A stretch of 64,000 nucleotides of DNA from Stenotrophomonas chelatiphaga (GTDB taxonomy: Bacteria; Pseudomonadota; Gammaproteobacteria; Xanthomonadales; Xanthomonadaceae), in NCBI RefSeq assembly GCF_001431535.1, contig NZ_LDJK01000005.1, positions 124,001 through 188,000 on the forward strand, read 5' to 3'. Both the position numbers and the translations under genes were made by a program. This document shows positions 35,722-44,888 of the stretch, piece by piece. Within the stretch, counting starts at the first letter, position 1, and each line of letters begins with the position of its first letter. Below the pieces are notes generated by a model. That model was given only the letters and a program-made list of their open reading frames with translations, was not told the DNA's origin and did no database searches.

Positions 35722-36948
35722 TCAACGGAAGCCGGCGACGCGCTCGCGGTTTTCCTCCATGACCCGGCGATTGTCGAAGCGCTGGGCATTCCCTGTCGCC
35801 CTGCCATCGTGCATCACGATGGGGCTGGTCCACTTCTGCGCGCGCGCCGAACGGTTCTGACACGGATAGGCCATCACCGAATGCCAGTTTCTGCGGCCCA
35901 GATTGCAGACCTGGCGGCCGTACGCATACGGGTAGAGCGCGCCACTTCCATTCTCGGGATTGTGGCTTGACCCGATGATATGGCCCAACTCATGCGGCAC
36001 GGTGTCATTGCCCGCAAGACACTCCACGCGTACGACCATGAACGCGTCCTCCGCGCTGGCACCGACCGGCGCGACGCCGCAGTAGAAGTCGTTGCCCATC
36101 ACCAGCATGACCACATCGGCCTTGGCCTGGTCGCGCAGCGCGCGCACGGCCTTGGAACCGGGCGTGCGTGGATCGCGGAAGTACTGCAGGGCCTGCGACA
36201 TGGAGGTACCGCCGTAGGCAATGGGTTCATAACCAGCCAGCTCCATCTGCGCGTCGATGTTGCTGTCCACGTAGGTCCGGTTGCCTTCCGTGATTCCGAG
36301 CTGGATCAGGGATCTGACCCGTGCGCCCTGCGCCTTGTCGATTGCGTTGGTGGTAACGGCGAGCACCCGGATCACGCTGGGTCCAGCGGCGCTGGACGCC
36401 TTGCCTGCCACGGCCGCGGTGTCCTTCGCGGAAGACAGCAGCGAAGGCGCGGAGTGGTCCGTTCCATGGCGTGGGAGCGCTGGCAGCTGGGTGTCCAAGC
36501 TCAGCAGGTGATGCCGTCCACCGGCCGGTTCGATGCGATACAGATCACCCCGTTTGATGATCCCGGTTACCCCTTCCGGCGTGCGCACCAGGTCGATGCT
36601 TCCTTCGTCTTCCTGCGAGTCGGCGGCGATGGCTCCTGACCAGCTGATGGTTCCGTCGGCCAAGCGAACACCCTGCACGCGGGTGGCGGTGAGCCGTTGC
36701 CCCTGGAGTTCGAACTCCAGGCTTGCGGTATCGGCATTGACTGCTGATGCCGCAAGGTCTATCCACAGCGGCGCAGTGGACGGCGAGTACTGGCTGGCCA
36801 TCTTCAACGCAAGCGCGGCGCGCCCGTGCAGGGAATCCGGCGCCGTCGCCGGAGAGAAGAGGGGTGCGGCATCGACAGAGGCGGACAACATCAGGGCCAG
36901 CCCGGTCAGCAGCAGATTGAAGCGATGAAGCGTGTTCATGGCATTCAC
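35722..36948 (-). CDS. Secreted reprolysin-like metzincin protease A
   Basis: A 408-residue exported zinc protease. Signal peptide at the N-terminus (LLLTGLALMLSASVDAA), then a long pro-region and a catalytic domain beginning near SVIRVLAVTTNAI. The zinc motif is HELGHIIGSSHN near residue 317, and the Met-turn is SVMAYPCQ. Conserved Cys (CGVAP, ECLAGN, QVCNL) probably form disulfides. It is paralogous to the genes at 37949 and 39281, with the same order of motifs and the same ending (DNRRV ... VAGFR). Substrate unknown. Confidence 0.88.
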   Translation of the reverse strand: MNAMNTLHRFNLLLTGLALMLSASVDAAPLFSPATAPDSLHGRAALALKMASQYSPSTAPLWIDLAASAVNADTASLEFELQGQRLTATRVQGVRLADGTISWSGAIAADSQEDEGSIDLVRTPEGVTGIIKRGDLYRIEPAGGRHHLLSLDTQLPALPRHGTDHSAPSLLSSAKDTAAVAGKASSAAGPSVIRVLAVTTNAIDKAQGARVRSLIQLGITEGNRTYVDSNIDAQMELAGYEPIAYGGTSMSQALQYFRDPRTPGSKAVRALRDQAKADVVMLVMGNDFYCGVAPVGASAEDAFMVVRVECLAGNDTVPHELGHIIGSSHNPENGSGALYPYAYGRQVCNLGRRNWHSVMAYPCQNRSARAQKWTSPIVMHDGRATGNAQRFDNRRVMEENRERVAGFR

Positions 36949-37201
36949 CTCGTTTCACGGAAGGATGCGCGTTGCAGGCACAGCGCGCATGCCCAGTTGA
37001 CGACGGAACTAAGCCTGGTCCTAGGTGACACGCGGCACGTTGGCGCGATGCCGCCAAGGACACGCACACCGCGACCTGTTGATGCGTAGCTGCCCACCTG
37101 CCTGCAAAGACCCGGCAGTGCATTGCGACGCGGCTGTTCGGTCCAGACCCCCAGGGTGCCGCGGTATCGCGCCGGTCCCCCGCTGGTCCTAGAATAGGCG
37201 C

Positions 37202-37939
37202 ATGACCACGCTGTTCATTTCCGACCTGCACCTGGACGCGAGCCGTCCGGCCATCACCGATCTCTTCCTTGCCTTCCTGCGCAGCGAAGCGCTTGCGGCG
37301 GACGCGCTGTACATCCTGGGCGATCTGTTCGAAGCCTGGATCGGTGACGACACGCCGTCGCCTGCGGCCGATGCGGTGGCAGCGGCGCTGAAGGAGGTGT
37401 CCGATGCCGGCGTGCCGGTGTACTTCATCCGCGGCAATCGCGACTTCCTGTTGGGCGAGCAGTACGCCGCCCGTGCCGGCATGCGCATCCTGCCCGATCC
37501 CAGCGTGATCGACCTGTACGGCACGCCGGTGCTGCTGCAGCATGGCGACCTGCTGTGTACCGATGACCTCCCCTACCAGCAGTTCCGCGCGCAGACCCGC
37601 GACCCCGCATTCCAGGCCCAGTTCCTGGCCCAGCCGCTGGCCGCGCGCATCGCGTTCGCGCAGAAGGCACGCGATGCCAGTCAGAGCCGCCAATCGGAAA
37701 TGAAGCAGGGCGATCGCGCGCAGTTCGAAACCGTCACCGATGTGGCACCGGCCGAGGTGGAGGCGACCTTTGTGCGCTACGGCGTGGACACGATGATCCA
37801 CGGCCATACCCATCGCCCCGCCGTGCATTCGCTGATGGCAGGCGGCCAGGCCCGCACGCGCATCGTGCTGGGCGACTGGTATGAGCAGGGTTCGGTGCTG
37901 CGGGTGACCGCCGACGGGATGTCACTGCAGGCACTGTGA
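37202..37939 (+). CDS. lpxH: UDP-2,3-diacylglucosamine pyrophosphatase
   Basis: Lipid A biosynthesis enzyme that yields lipid X and UMP. The 245-residue product has the calcineurin-like phosphoesterase motifs: [42 protein letters not shown] and [12 protein letters not shown]. It is transcribed rightward between two leftward protease genes and ends 9 bp before the stop of the next one, so it is an island of core metabolism in a block of secreted proteases. Confidence 0.96.
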   Translation: MTTLFISDLHLDASRPAITDLFLAFLRSEALAADALYILGDLFEAWIGDDTPSPAADAVAAALKEVSDAGVPVYFIRGNRDFLLGEQYAARAGMRILPDPSVIDLYGTPVLLQHGDLLCTDDLPYQQFRAQTRDPAFQAQFLAQPLAARIAFAQKARDASQSRQSEMKQGDRAQFETVTDVAPAEVEATFVRYGVDTMIHGHTHRPAVHSLMAGGQARTRIVLGDWYEQGSVLRVTADGMSLQAL

Positions 37940-37948
37940 CGCCCCGGC

Positions 37949-39061
37949 TCAGCGGAAGCCGGCGATCGTTGCGCGGGTGAGTTCCAGCACACGGCGGTTA
38001 TCCGCTTCGCTGCGGTTGCCGGTGGCCTGGCCTTCGTATGACAGGTCCGGGCTGGACCAGTACGGAATGCGCCGGCAGCCGGTCGGGCAGTCGTAGGACA
38101 TCACCGTGCGCCATCCCAGCGCACGCGGCGGCTGGTACCAGTACCCGTGGCCGAAGCCGAACGGGACCCCTGCCGGATCACGTTTGATGTCGTGCCGGGC
38201 GCCTGCCAGATGGCCGATTTCGTGCGCGAGGACATACTCTCCGGTGGCGCATTGCGTCAGCACGGCAATGAACGCTCCGTCGGCGTCCGCTCCGATCTGG
38301 TCGGCGAGCCCGCAGGCAAACGCACGGTTCATCAGCAGCACCACGATATCGGCCGCGTGCTGGTCGCGCAGCGCGTGGACCTCGTCCATGTGTCCGTCGC
38401 CAGGCGAGCGCAGGCGCCTCAGGTCCTGCTCCATGTTGCCGCTTTCCGCATAGGGCGTGACCGCGTACCCGGCCAGTTCCACATCCATGTCCACGCCGCT
38501 GCGCCGGTAGGTGAGGTTGGATTCGGCGATGGCCAGTTCGGCCAATGCCCGCAGGTCGCCGGGGTAGCCGGCCACGGCGTCGGCCGTGGCCACCACGAGC
38601 AGGCGGATCCTGCTGGTCGGTGCGATGGCCATCGGGCCGGCGGTGTCTACCTGCAGGGGCCCGAGCGGGATGTCGCCCGGTGGATGCATCGGCAACCGAT
38701 GGGCGGCCCCAGACAGGGTCTGGTGCTGGCCGTCGCCGAGCGGCACGATGCGCAGCACGTGCTCGCCCACGCGCACGACCGCGGTCACCCCCGCCGCAGA
38801 GCGGACCAGGCTGATCGCTCCGGCGGCACGCTGGCCGGCGACGCCCCAGCTGCCGGTCCACGCCACATCGCCGGTGGGCAGTGCACGGGCGTGTTCGCGC
38901 CGCACCTGGACCGGTCGGCCATCGACGTCGATCGTCAACGCTGGTGTTTCGGCGTGCAGCGCGGAGGCCTCGGCGTCGTGCAGTTCCAGCAGCGGGGGAG
39001 CGGCAGAGGCCAGGGCGCCACCGGCCAGCAGCAGGCCGGGCAGAAGAAGGGAATGCAACAT
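37949..39061 (-). CDS. Secreted reprolysin-like metzincin protease B
   Basis: A 370-residue paralogue of the proteases on either side. Signal peptide LLLPGLLLAGGALASA, then a pro-region and catalytic domain from RIRLLVVATADAVAGYPG. The zinc motif is HEIGHLAGARHD near residue 281 and the Met-turn TVMSYDCPTGC. It ends DNRRVLELTRATIAGFR, like protease A. It is convergent with lpxH. Confidence 0.87.
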   Translation of the reverse strand: MLHSLLLPGLLLAGGALASAAPPLLELHDAEASALHAETPALTIDVDGRPVQVRREHARALPTGDVAWTGSWGVAGQRAAGAISLVRSAAGVTAVVRVGEHVLRIVPLGDGQHQTLSGAAHRLPMHPPGDIPLGPLQVDTAGPMAIAPTSRIRLLVVATADAVAGYPGDLRALAELAIAESNLTYRRSGVDMDVELAGYAVTPYAESGNMEQDLRRLRSPGDGHMDEVHALRDQHAADIVVLLMNRAFACGLADQIGADADGAFIAVLTQCATGEYVLAHEIGHLAGARHDIKRDPAGVPFGFGHGYWYQPPRALGWRTVMSYDCPTGCRRIPYWSSPDLSYEGQATGNRSEADNRRVLELTRATIAGFR

Positions 39062-39280
39062 GATGATCTCCAGTGAGCACGATCCAGCGCCCCACGCCAG
39101 GCGCTGCGGACATCGACTTGCGTTGGAGCATTACGCCTCGCCCAAAGGCCTGGTTCCATCAGGAAATGCCGCCCTTGGCCCGCCAGTAAAACTGGACCGA
39201 AGGTGGAGCGGGCACTGCCGCGCGCCACGCCTGAAGACGTGGCGCGGGGGCACACCCGTTGCACCCAGGCCGCAGCAAGG

Positions 39281-40513
39281 TCAGCGGAAGCCGGCGACCA
39301 CGTGCTTGCGCTGCGCCAGCACCCGCTGGTTGTCCGCCGTGGCCGCGTCACCGGTACGGGCGCCGCCGTAGGTGATGTCCGGGTTGGACCAGGTATTGAG
39401 CCGGGTGCAGCCGCCCGGGCAGTCGTAGGACATGATGGTGCGGAAACGTTCGCCACTGGGCAGGCTGAACTGGTAGCCGTGTCCGTAGGGATACGGCGAA
39501 CCGGATGCATTGGCGCGGTCATGGTTGGCGCCCAGCACGTGGCCGATTTCATGGGCGAAGGTGTAGTTGCCGGTGGCGCAGCGCCAGCCGACAACGGCGA
39601 AGGCATGCGAGGCCGGTGCGTTGATGTACCCCACGCCACACGCGTCCTTGCCGTCGGTGAGCAGCACCACGACATCGGCGCCGACCGCATCGCGCACGGC
39701 ATGGACCTCATCGAGCTGACCATCACGCGGGTTCTGCAACCGCCCCAGGTCCTCCCCCATGCGTCCGTCAGGGAACCAGGTCGTGCGGTAGTCGGCAAGC
39801 TCCATGCGGATGTTGGTCCAACCGTTGCGGTAGCCCTGGTTGGATTCGGCCACAGCCAGCTCGGCCTTCGCCCGCATGTTGCCCCCGTAGGCGTTGATCG
39901 CCCCCTGGGTGGCAATCACCAGCACCCGGATCGTCGCCCAGGCGCCCGGATCTCCGCTGCGTACCTGCGCATCCGGCGCGGGCGGCGGCGCTGGCAGCGA
40001 CGGCATGCCCAGCGGATGCTGCGGCGGCAACCCGCCCTCGTTCACCTTGACCAGCGCGTGCTCCCCTGCCCCCACCGGACGCACGTCATAGCGATCCTGG
40101 TGGTGTCGGAGGGTCCCGGTCACGCTGCCATCGGCCGCCCGCACCAGGATCACCGATGCAGGCACCGTGGCCCCTTGCGCGGACACCGCGAGCGGCGCGG
40201 CGGCATCCTGCTCGGCGCCGTACCAGACCATGCCACCATCGGCCGTCGCCTCTTCGCGGATGCGGCGTACCTGCAGCACCTGCCCGCCCAGCGGCAGTTC
40301 CAGCCGATCATCGGACAGTGCGGCAACGTTCATGCGCAGCGCCTGTACGGCATCGGTGCTGGGGTCGGCCTGCAGGCGGGCCCAGCCAGCGTCTGCACCG
40401 GCACGTGCTGCACGCCCCTCGGCAATTTCGAACAGGGGCGCGGCCGAAGCCCCTCCGGTCAACAGCAACGCCAGCGCAGTCGCAAGCGGCATGTAATCTG
40501 CGTGATGTGACAT
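39281..40513 (-). CDS. Secreted reprolysin-like metzincin protease C
   Basis: A 410-residue paralogue. Signal peptide LATALALLLTGGASAA, pro-region, and catalytic domain from TIRVLVIATQGAINAYGG. The zinc motif is HEIGHVLGANHD near residue 318, the Met-turn TIMSYDCPGGCT, and the C-terminus DNQRVLAQRKHVVAGFR. The three copies share NxTYxxS/NxGYRN and an ALRDQ/VRDAVGAD-DVVVLL block, so they arose by tandem duplication. The 219-bp gap to protease B may hold its promoter. Confidence 0.87.
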   Translation of the reverse strand: MSHHADYMPLATALALLLTGGASAAPLFEIAEGRAARAGADAGWARLQADPSTDAVQALRMNVAALSDDRLELPLGGQVLQVRRIREEATADGGMVWYGAEQDAAAPLAVSAQGATVPASVILVRAADGSVTGTLRHHQDRYDVRPVGAGEHALVKVNEGGLPPQHPLGMPSLPAPPPAPDAQVRSGDPGAWATIRVLVIATQGAINAYGGNMRAKAELAVAESNQGYRNGWTNIRMELADYRTTWFPDGRMGEDLGRLQNPRDGQLDEVHAVRDAVGADVVVLLTDGKDACGVGYINAPASHAFAVVGWRCATGNYTFAHEIGHVLGANHDRANASGSPYPYGHGYQFSLPSGERFRTIMSYDCPGGCTRLNTWSNPDITYGGARTGDAATADNQRVLAQRKHVVAGFR

Positions 40514-40805
40514 GGTTCGTTCTCCAAAGCGGATTCCCCTGTTGCCGACGCTTCATCAATGGGCCGCAGGTCGATACGGCACCAGATGCGTAGCCGTCAT
40601 GGCCGAACCGGTGTACCAATCCCATGGCAACGGCGATCCATGGTGTCCGTAGTGGCATCCCACGCGGGCAGGCAATTGAACCGATGTCCGCCAGAAGAGT
40701 GACCGCCGTGGCATTACAGACGTGTCCTCGTGGGCGTTACCACGGGCCTGGCCGGGTTCCCTTGGACCCGGCGCCGCGCTACTGTCCGTCCACGGGAGGG
40801 CGCTC

Positions 40806-42287
40806 ATGAGCTCAGTGCGGGGGGACGGCAGCACACTCGATGACGGTCTGCTGCGGATCGGCCTGTTCTTCGACGGCACGCGCAACAACGCGCTGAACCT
40901 GGCGCGCGGGCGCGCTGCCGGCACCGACCGCAACGCGCCGGCGCAGGCGTTGGCGCCGGTATGGCAGGCCGACGATGCCTCGCCGTACCACAGCCGCGTC
41001 ACCAGCAGCTTCAGCAACGGCCTGACCAACGTGGCGCGGCTGCATGCGCTGTACCCAGACGGTCGCATGGCCGGCGCGGCCATCCCGTCGGTCGCGATCT
41101 ATACCGAAGGCACCGGAACCCGCGACGGCCAGGCCGACGACCTGATCGGAATCGCCTTCGGCGTGGGCGCCAGCGGCGTGCGCGCGAAGATCAACCGGGC
41201 GCTGCAGGACCAGCTCCCCGCCGCGCTGGCGCAGCTCGCACGGCACTGGCCGCAGCCGCTGCGCGGCGTCCGGGTGGATCTGTTCGGCTATTCGCGCGGT
41301 GCCGCGGCGGCACGCGATGCCGCCAACCAGATCGACGCGTGGGGATCACCGCACTGGCAGGGACTGCTGCGCGAAGCCGGCCTGCACGTGGATCCGGCGT
41401 TCGCCCTGCCACGCCCGGTGATCGGTTTCATCGGGCTGTTCGATACCGTGGTGTCGATCAAGGGCGGGCGCGCTGAACAACCGCTGCGCCTGCACCTGCC
41501 TGCGGGCATTGCCGGCAAGGTGCTGCAGCTGAGCGCGCGCGACGAACATCGCGAGCACTTCGCCCTGACCACGGTGGCACCGGACCACGAAGAGATCCGG
41601 CTGCCCGGCGTGCATGCCAACATCGGTGGAGGCTACGACCAGAACGAAGAAGGCCCCAAGCTGCTGACCCGACCACGCAGTACGCAGATGCGAGGGCATG
41701 GGCTGGCCGATTTCGCCGTGCCGTCGCGGGACGGGCTGCATCGCACCGAAAGCCACCAGCGCGCGCTGGCCGACGCCGTTCGCTGGCAGCAGCAGCTGGG
41801 GCTGGATGCCACTGCGGTATGGGTGGACACGTGGCACCAGTGGGTGCGCCAGCGCCAGGCCGGAAGCCCCAGCGTACTGCCCACGCCCACCTTGTTCGTC
41901 TATTCGGCGGTGGTGCTGAAGCGTCCGATCGACTGGCGTTACCAGCTCATCGCGCTGCGCCTGATGCACGCGCGCGCCGCTGAGGCGGGCGTGCGCTGGA
42001 CCGATGCAGCCGGTGCCTCGATCGATTCCGGGTTGCCGGCCGACCTGCGCGGCATCGCCACCGCGTTGGTGGCCGGCCAGGCGCTGGATGACGCGCAGGA
42101 GCGGCTGCTCAGGCAGCGTTACCTGATGCAGTCGGCGCATTGGAATTTCGACGCGCTGGGCGATACCGCACTGACCTACGCCGCCGATGCCGGGGTCAGC
42201 GAGCTGCCGTATCGCCCGGGCCCCGGATTGTTCTACATCAACCGCCCCACCGCCGACGGCCAGCGCGTGGTGCTGCGCAACGCGTAA
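40806..42287 (+). CDS. DUF2235/Tle1-like alpha/beta hydrolase (phospholipase-type)
   Basis: A 493-residue protein of the DUF2235 family, whose best-known members are the Tle1 phospholipase effectors of type VI secretion. It starts with RIGLFFDGTRNN, typical of the family. The nucleophile elbow is LFGYSRGAAAARD (GxSxG, Ser near residue 161), the Asp region FIGLFDTVVS, and the His region LPGVHANIGGGYDQNEEG. No signal peptide is present, as expected of a T6SS-type cargo, but no T6SS gene or obvious immunity gene is in the window. The ATG at 40806 has GGGAGG just upstream. Confidence 0.82.
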   Translation: MSSVRGDGSTLDDGLLRIGLFFDGTRNNALNLARGRAAGTDRNAPAQALAPVWQADDASPYHSRVTSSFSNGLTNVARLHALYPDGRMAGAAIPSVAIYTEGTGTRDGQADDLIGIAFGVGASGVRAKINRALQDQLPAALAQLARHWPQPLRGVRVDLFGYSRGAAAARDAANQIDAWGSPHWQGLLREAGLHVDPAFALPRPVIGFIGLFDTVVSIKGGRAEQPLRLHLPAGIAGKVLQLSARDEHREHFALTTVAPDHEEIRLPGVHANIGGGYDQNEEGPKLLTRPRSTQMRGHGLADFAVPSRDGLHRTESHQRALADAVRWQQQLGLDATAVWVDTWHQWVRQRQAGSPSVLPTPTLFVYSAVVLKRPIDWRYQLIALRLMHARAAEAGVRWTDAAGASIDSGLPADLRGIATALVAGQALDDAQERLLRQRYLMQSAHWNFDALGDTALTYAADAGVSELPYRPGPGLFYINRPTADGQRVVLRNA

Positions 42288-42579
42288 GCAGCGTGGGCTG
42301 CATCGGCTCGTGTCGTGTCCGGCTCTATACAGGGCAGTGACAAACCACTGCGTCACTTTTGACGGGGTAAGCCAACAAGGTCGCGGCAGGTCCGGATTCT
42401 GCTCAGTACGTGCTGTCGCAGACTACGTGAAGGGATACTTACGCCCAGATACGTCGTGATCAGCTATCTCCTTAGACAGACCTACGGCGACAACAGCTCC
42501 TCCATCAGCTGATCCCATTGGTCTGACGCAGTTCCCTCATGCTCGACTGACCCCTCATCCACACGTGCGGGATCCCCAG
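42288..42579. other. Intergenic leader of the Cry-like gene, no gene seen
   Basis: About 290 bp of somewhat lower GC between the hydrolase and the Cry-like gene. No reading frame, hairpin or repeat stands out. A rightward promoter must lie here unless the two genes are cotranscribed. Confidence 0.35.
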
Positions 42580-43965
42580 ATGATCATCACCTGTTCAAGG
42601 CGTAGCTTGCTCGCCGGCTCAGTCATCACGACCGTCGGCTCTCTTCTTCCTTCACCCTTCGCAGTCGCTGCGCCGCTCACTGCCAGCACAGAGCTGGATG
42701 TATCGGATCCTGAGTTCTGGTACGGCGCATTCCGCAAGCTCACGTTGACTGGGCTGGATGCAATTCCGGGGCTTGGCGGCATTCTGTCCGGGTTTGGCAC
42801 GTTCCTGCTGCCGCTGTCGCTCTCCGATCCGGAGGATGCGCGCTGGAGACGCTTCGTGGATGCGATCAACAAGATCACGGATGAGAAGATCGACACAGCG
42901 ATCTACAATTCGGTCAGCGCCCACTTGTCGGGCATCACCAGACAGCTGCGCATCTACAAAGGGGCGCTGGAGTCCGGCGACCAGGCACATATGCGTTCGG
43001 TCGAGGACGCCATGAACGTGTATATGCAAGGCATACTGCCGCAGTTCATGGAGCAGGGCCCGCGATATCGCCTGCTGCCCTTGTTCGCGCCTGCAGCCAA
43101 CATCCATCTTGGCCTTCTTCGCCAGGCGGCGCAGCGAGCCCGCCGCAACGGTGAGACCCCGGTCGCCGACGACTACGCCAAGCAGCTTGACGAGTGCATT
43201 GAGGCCTACGGTCATCACTACGACACGGTGCTGGAAGAACAATTGCCAAAGGAAATCAGCCGCCATCCGCACGACCATGACAAGAATCGCAGCCAGCCAT
43301 GGGCCGCCGTACTCGCGTGGAAATCAAGACAGCAGCTTTGCCATGGGGATATGCGCACCTGCTGGTCGTCTTTCAGCGAGCGGCGCTACCCCGACGCGGT
43401 GAGGCCCCGCCTGGATCGCGAAATCTTCACGCCGCTGTTTGGCTCCTACTACGACTGCAAGCGGCCTTTCCCGGACTTCCTGCCGTCGCACAACGCGCCG
43501 AAGGGGCCCATCACTACGGTGCGGATCGGGGGCTACAACTTCGTGGACGGCATGGAGCTGAATTACTTCCCGTCGCATGGCCCGGATGACACGGACTCCA
43601 CCGTCATCGGCGGAGAAGGGGGCGAATGGATCAGCATCAATGATGTGGGCGCCCGCAAGCATATCACCGCCATTGAAGTGGGCAGCGGCTATGCTGTCAA
43701 CCAGATCCGGTTGACCTTCGGCGATGGCAGCAAGTCTGCGTGGGTCGGGGGGGGACGGCCGAGCGATCCGGCCACCCTCCATGCGTTTGATGGGCACCGC
43801 CTGTCGAGCGTGATGGGCTTTGGAACCGCAGCCGGCTATGGCGGCGTACTGTCAGGCTGCGTGTTCGGTTTCCAACTGCTGGAGATGCAGGCATCTCACG
43901 CACTGGGTGGACCCGTGCGACAGCACATTGAGTCCGTATGGCCGCAGGCACTTGCCAGGGGGTAA
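42580..43965 (+). CDS. Candidate secreted pore-forming toxin: Cry delta-endotoxin domain I-like plus jacalin-like lectin
   Basis: A 461-residue protein. The N-terminus carries a twin-arginine signal (SRRSLLAGSVITTVG, cleavage after FAVAA). Residues about 40-215 resemble Cry domain I: a glycine-rich hydrophobic helix (IPGLGGILSGFGTFLLPLS), then ITDEKIDTAIYNSVSAHLSG with IYKGALES, and LLPLFAPAANIHLGLLRQAA, which parallels the conserved Cry block LLxxYxQAANLHLxLLRDA. A helix DYAKQLDECIEAYGHHYD then stands where Cry has its tyrosine-rich alpha-6/7 segment. Residues about 305-440 look jacalin-like (TVRIGGYNFVDGMELNY, GGEGGEW, FDGHRLSSVMGFGTAAGYGG). Domains II and III of Cry toxins are absent. Toxicity is inferred from the fold only. 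Confidence 0.7.
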   Translation: MIITCSRRSLLAGSVITTVGSLLPSPFAVAAPLTASTELDVSDPEFWYGAFRKLTLTGLDAIPGLGGILSGFGTFLLPLSLSDPEDARWRRFVDAINKITDEKIDTAIYNSVSAHLSGITRQLRIYKGALESGDQAHMRSVEDAMNVYMQGILPQFMEQGPRYRLLPLFAPAANIHLGLLRQAAQRARRNGETPVADDYAKQLDECIEAYGHHYDTVLEEQLPKEISRHPHDHDKNRSQPWAAVLAWKSRQQLCHGDMRTCWSSFSERRYPDAVRPRLDREIFTPLFGSYYDCKRPFPDFLPSHNAPKGPITTVRIGGYNFVDGMELNYFPSHGPDDTDSTVIGGEGGEWISINDVGARKHITAIEVGSGYAVNQIRLTFGDGSKSAWVGGGRPSDPATLHAFDGHRLSSVMGFGTAAGYGGVLSGCVFGFQLLEMQASHALGGPVRQHIESVWPQALARG

Positions 43966-44037
43966 AAACCTGGAGGAGCCAACGCGGGCACGTATAGTGC
44001 CCCACGGCCAAGCTATCGGGCTGCGCCGCGGCGTCGT

Positions 44038-44886
44038 CTATCGGCGGTCCTGCTCGATCAGCTCGGCCAGTTCATCGGCATCGAATCCCGCCAGCAGGCG
44101 GGCTTCGATGTTGAACGGGCCGTGCAGGTAACCACCGGCGTAGTCGACCAGCAGTTGCCGGAAGCGGGCGCGCGGCTCCACCCCGGCACGTTCGCAGTAC
44201 CAGCGGTACCAGCGGGTACCCGCCGCCACGTGGGCGACTTCTTCGCGCAGGATGATCTCCAGCACGTCGGCCGTCTCCTCGTCGCCGCAGCCCCGCAGTT
44301 TGGCGATCAGCCCCGGGGTGACATCCAGGCCACGCGCTTCCAGCACCCGCGGCACCAGCGCCATGCGCGCCAGTCCGTCGTGGGCGGTCTTTTCGCACAT
44401 CTCCCACAGCCCGTTGTGGGCGGGGAAATCGGCATAGTCGTGGCCATGCGCCTGCAGCCGTTCGCGCAGCAGCATGAAATGCCGCGACTCGTCGTCGGCG
44501 CAGCTCACCCAGTCCGACAGGTAGGCGGCCGGCAGGCCACGAAAGCGGTACACCGCATCCCACGCCAGGTCGATCGCGTTGAGTTCGATATGCGCGATGG
44601 CATGGATGAAACGCGCGCGCCCTTCCGCACCGCCGAGCTTGCGGCGTGGCACGTCACGCGGGTGCACCTGCTGCAGGGTGGCCGGACGCCCGGGCATGCG
44701 GATCGGCTCGGGTGCCGGTGCATCGGCCGGCAGCTTCAGCCGGCCGGCACGGAATGCAGCGGCATGGGCCTGGGTCAGGGCCACCTTGCGCAGCGGGTCG
44801 GCCTCGGCCAGGCACTGCTGCGCAGCGCGCAGCAGGTCACCGGCGACGTCAGCGCAATCGACGTCGCATGGAGCCGTGGCACTCAC
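44038..44886 (-). CDS. DUF455 ferritin-like domain protein
   Basis: A 282-residue protein of the DUF455 family, with likely di-metal ligands in the four-helix bundle: HAIAHIELNAIDLAWDA, ADDESRHFMLL, and REEVAHVAAGTRWYRW. The GTG start at 44886 follows directly on the purF stop (44889), so the gene is translationally linked to purF. Members of this family are linked to tRNA or radical-type hydroxylation in some contexts (MiaE-like fold), but the function here is unknown. Confidence 0.82.
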   Translation of the reverse strand: MSATAPCDVDCADVAGDLLRAAQQCLAEADPLRKVALTQAHAAAFRAGRLKLPADAPAPEPIRMPGRPATLQQVHPRDVPRRKLGGAEGRARFIHAIAHIELNAIDLAWDAVYRFRGLPAAYLSDWVSCADDESRHFMLLRERLQAHGHDYADFPAHNGLWEMCEKTAHDGLARMALVPRVLEARGLDVTPGLIAKLRGCGDEETADVLEIILREEVAHVAAGTRWYRWYCERAGVEPRARFRQLLVDYAGGYLHGPFNIEARLLAGFDADELAELIEQDRR

Positions 44887-44888
44887 GA

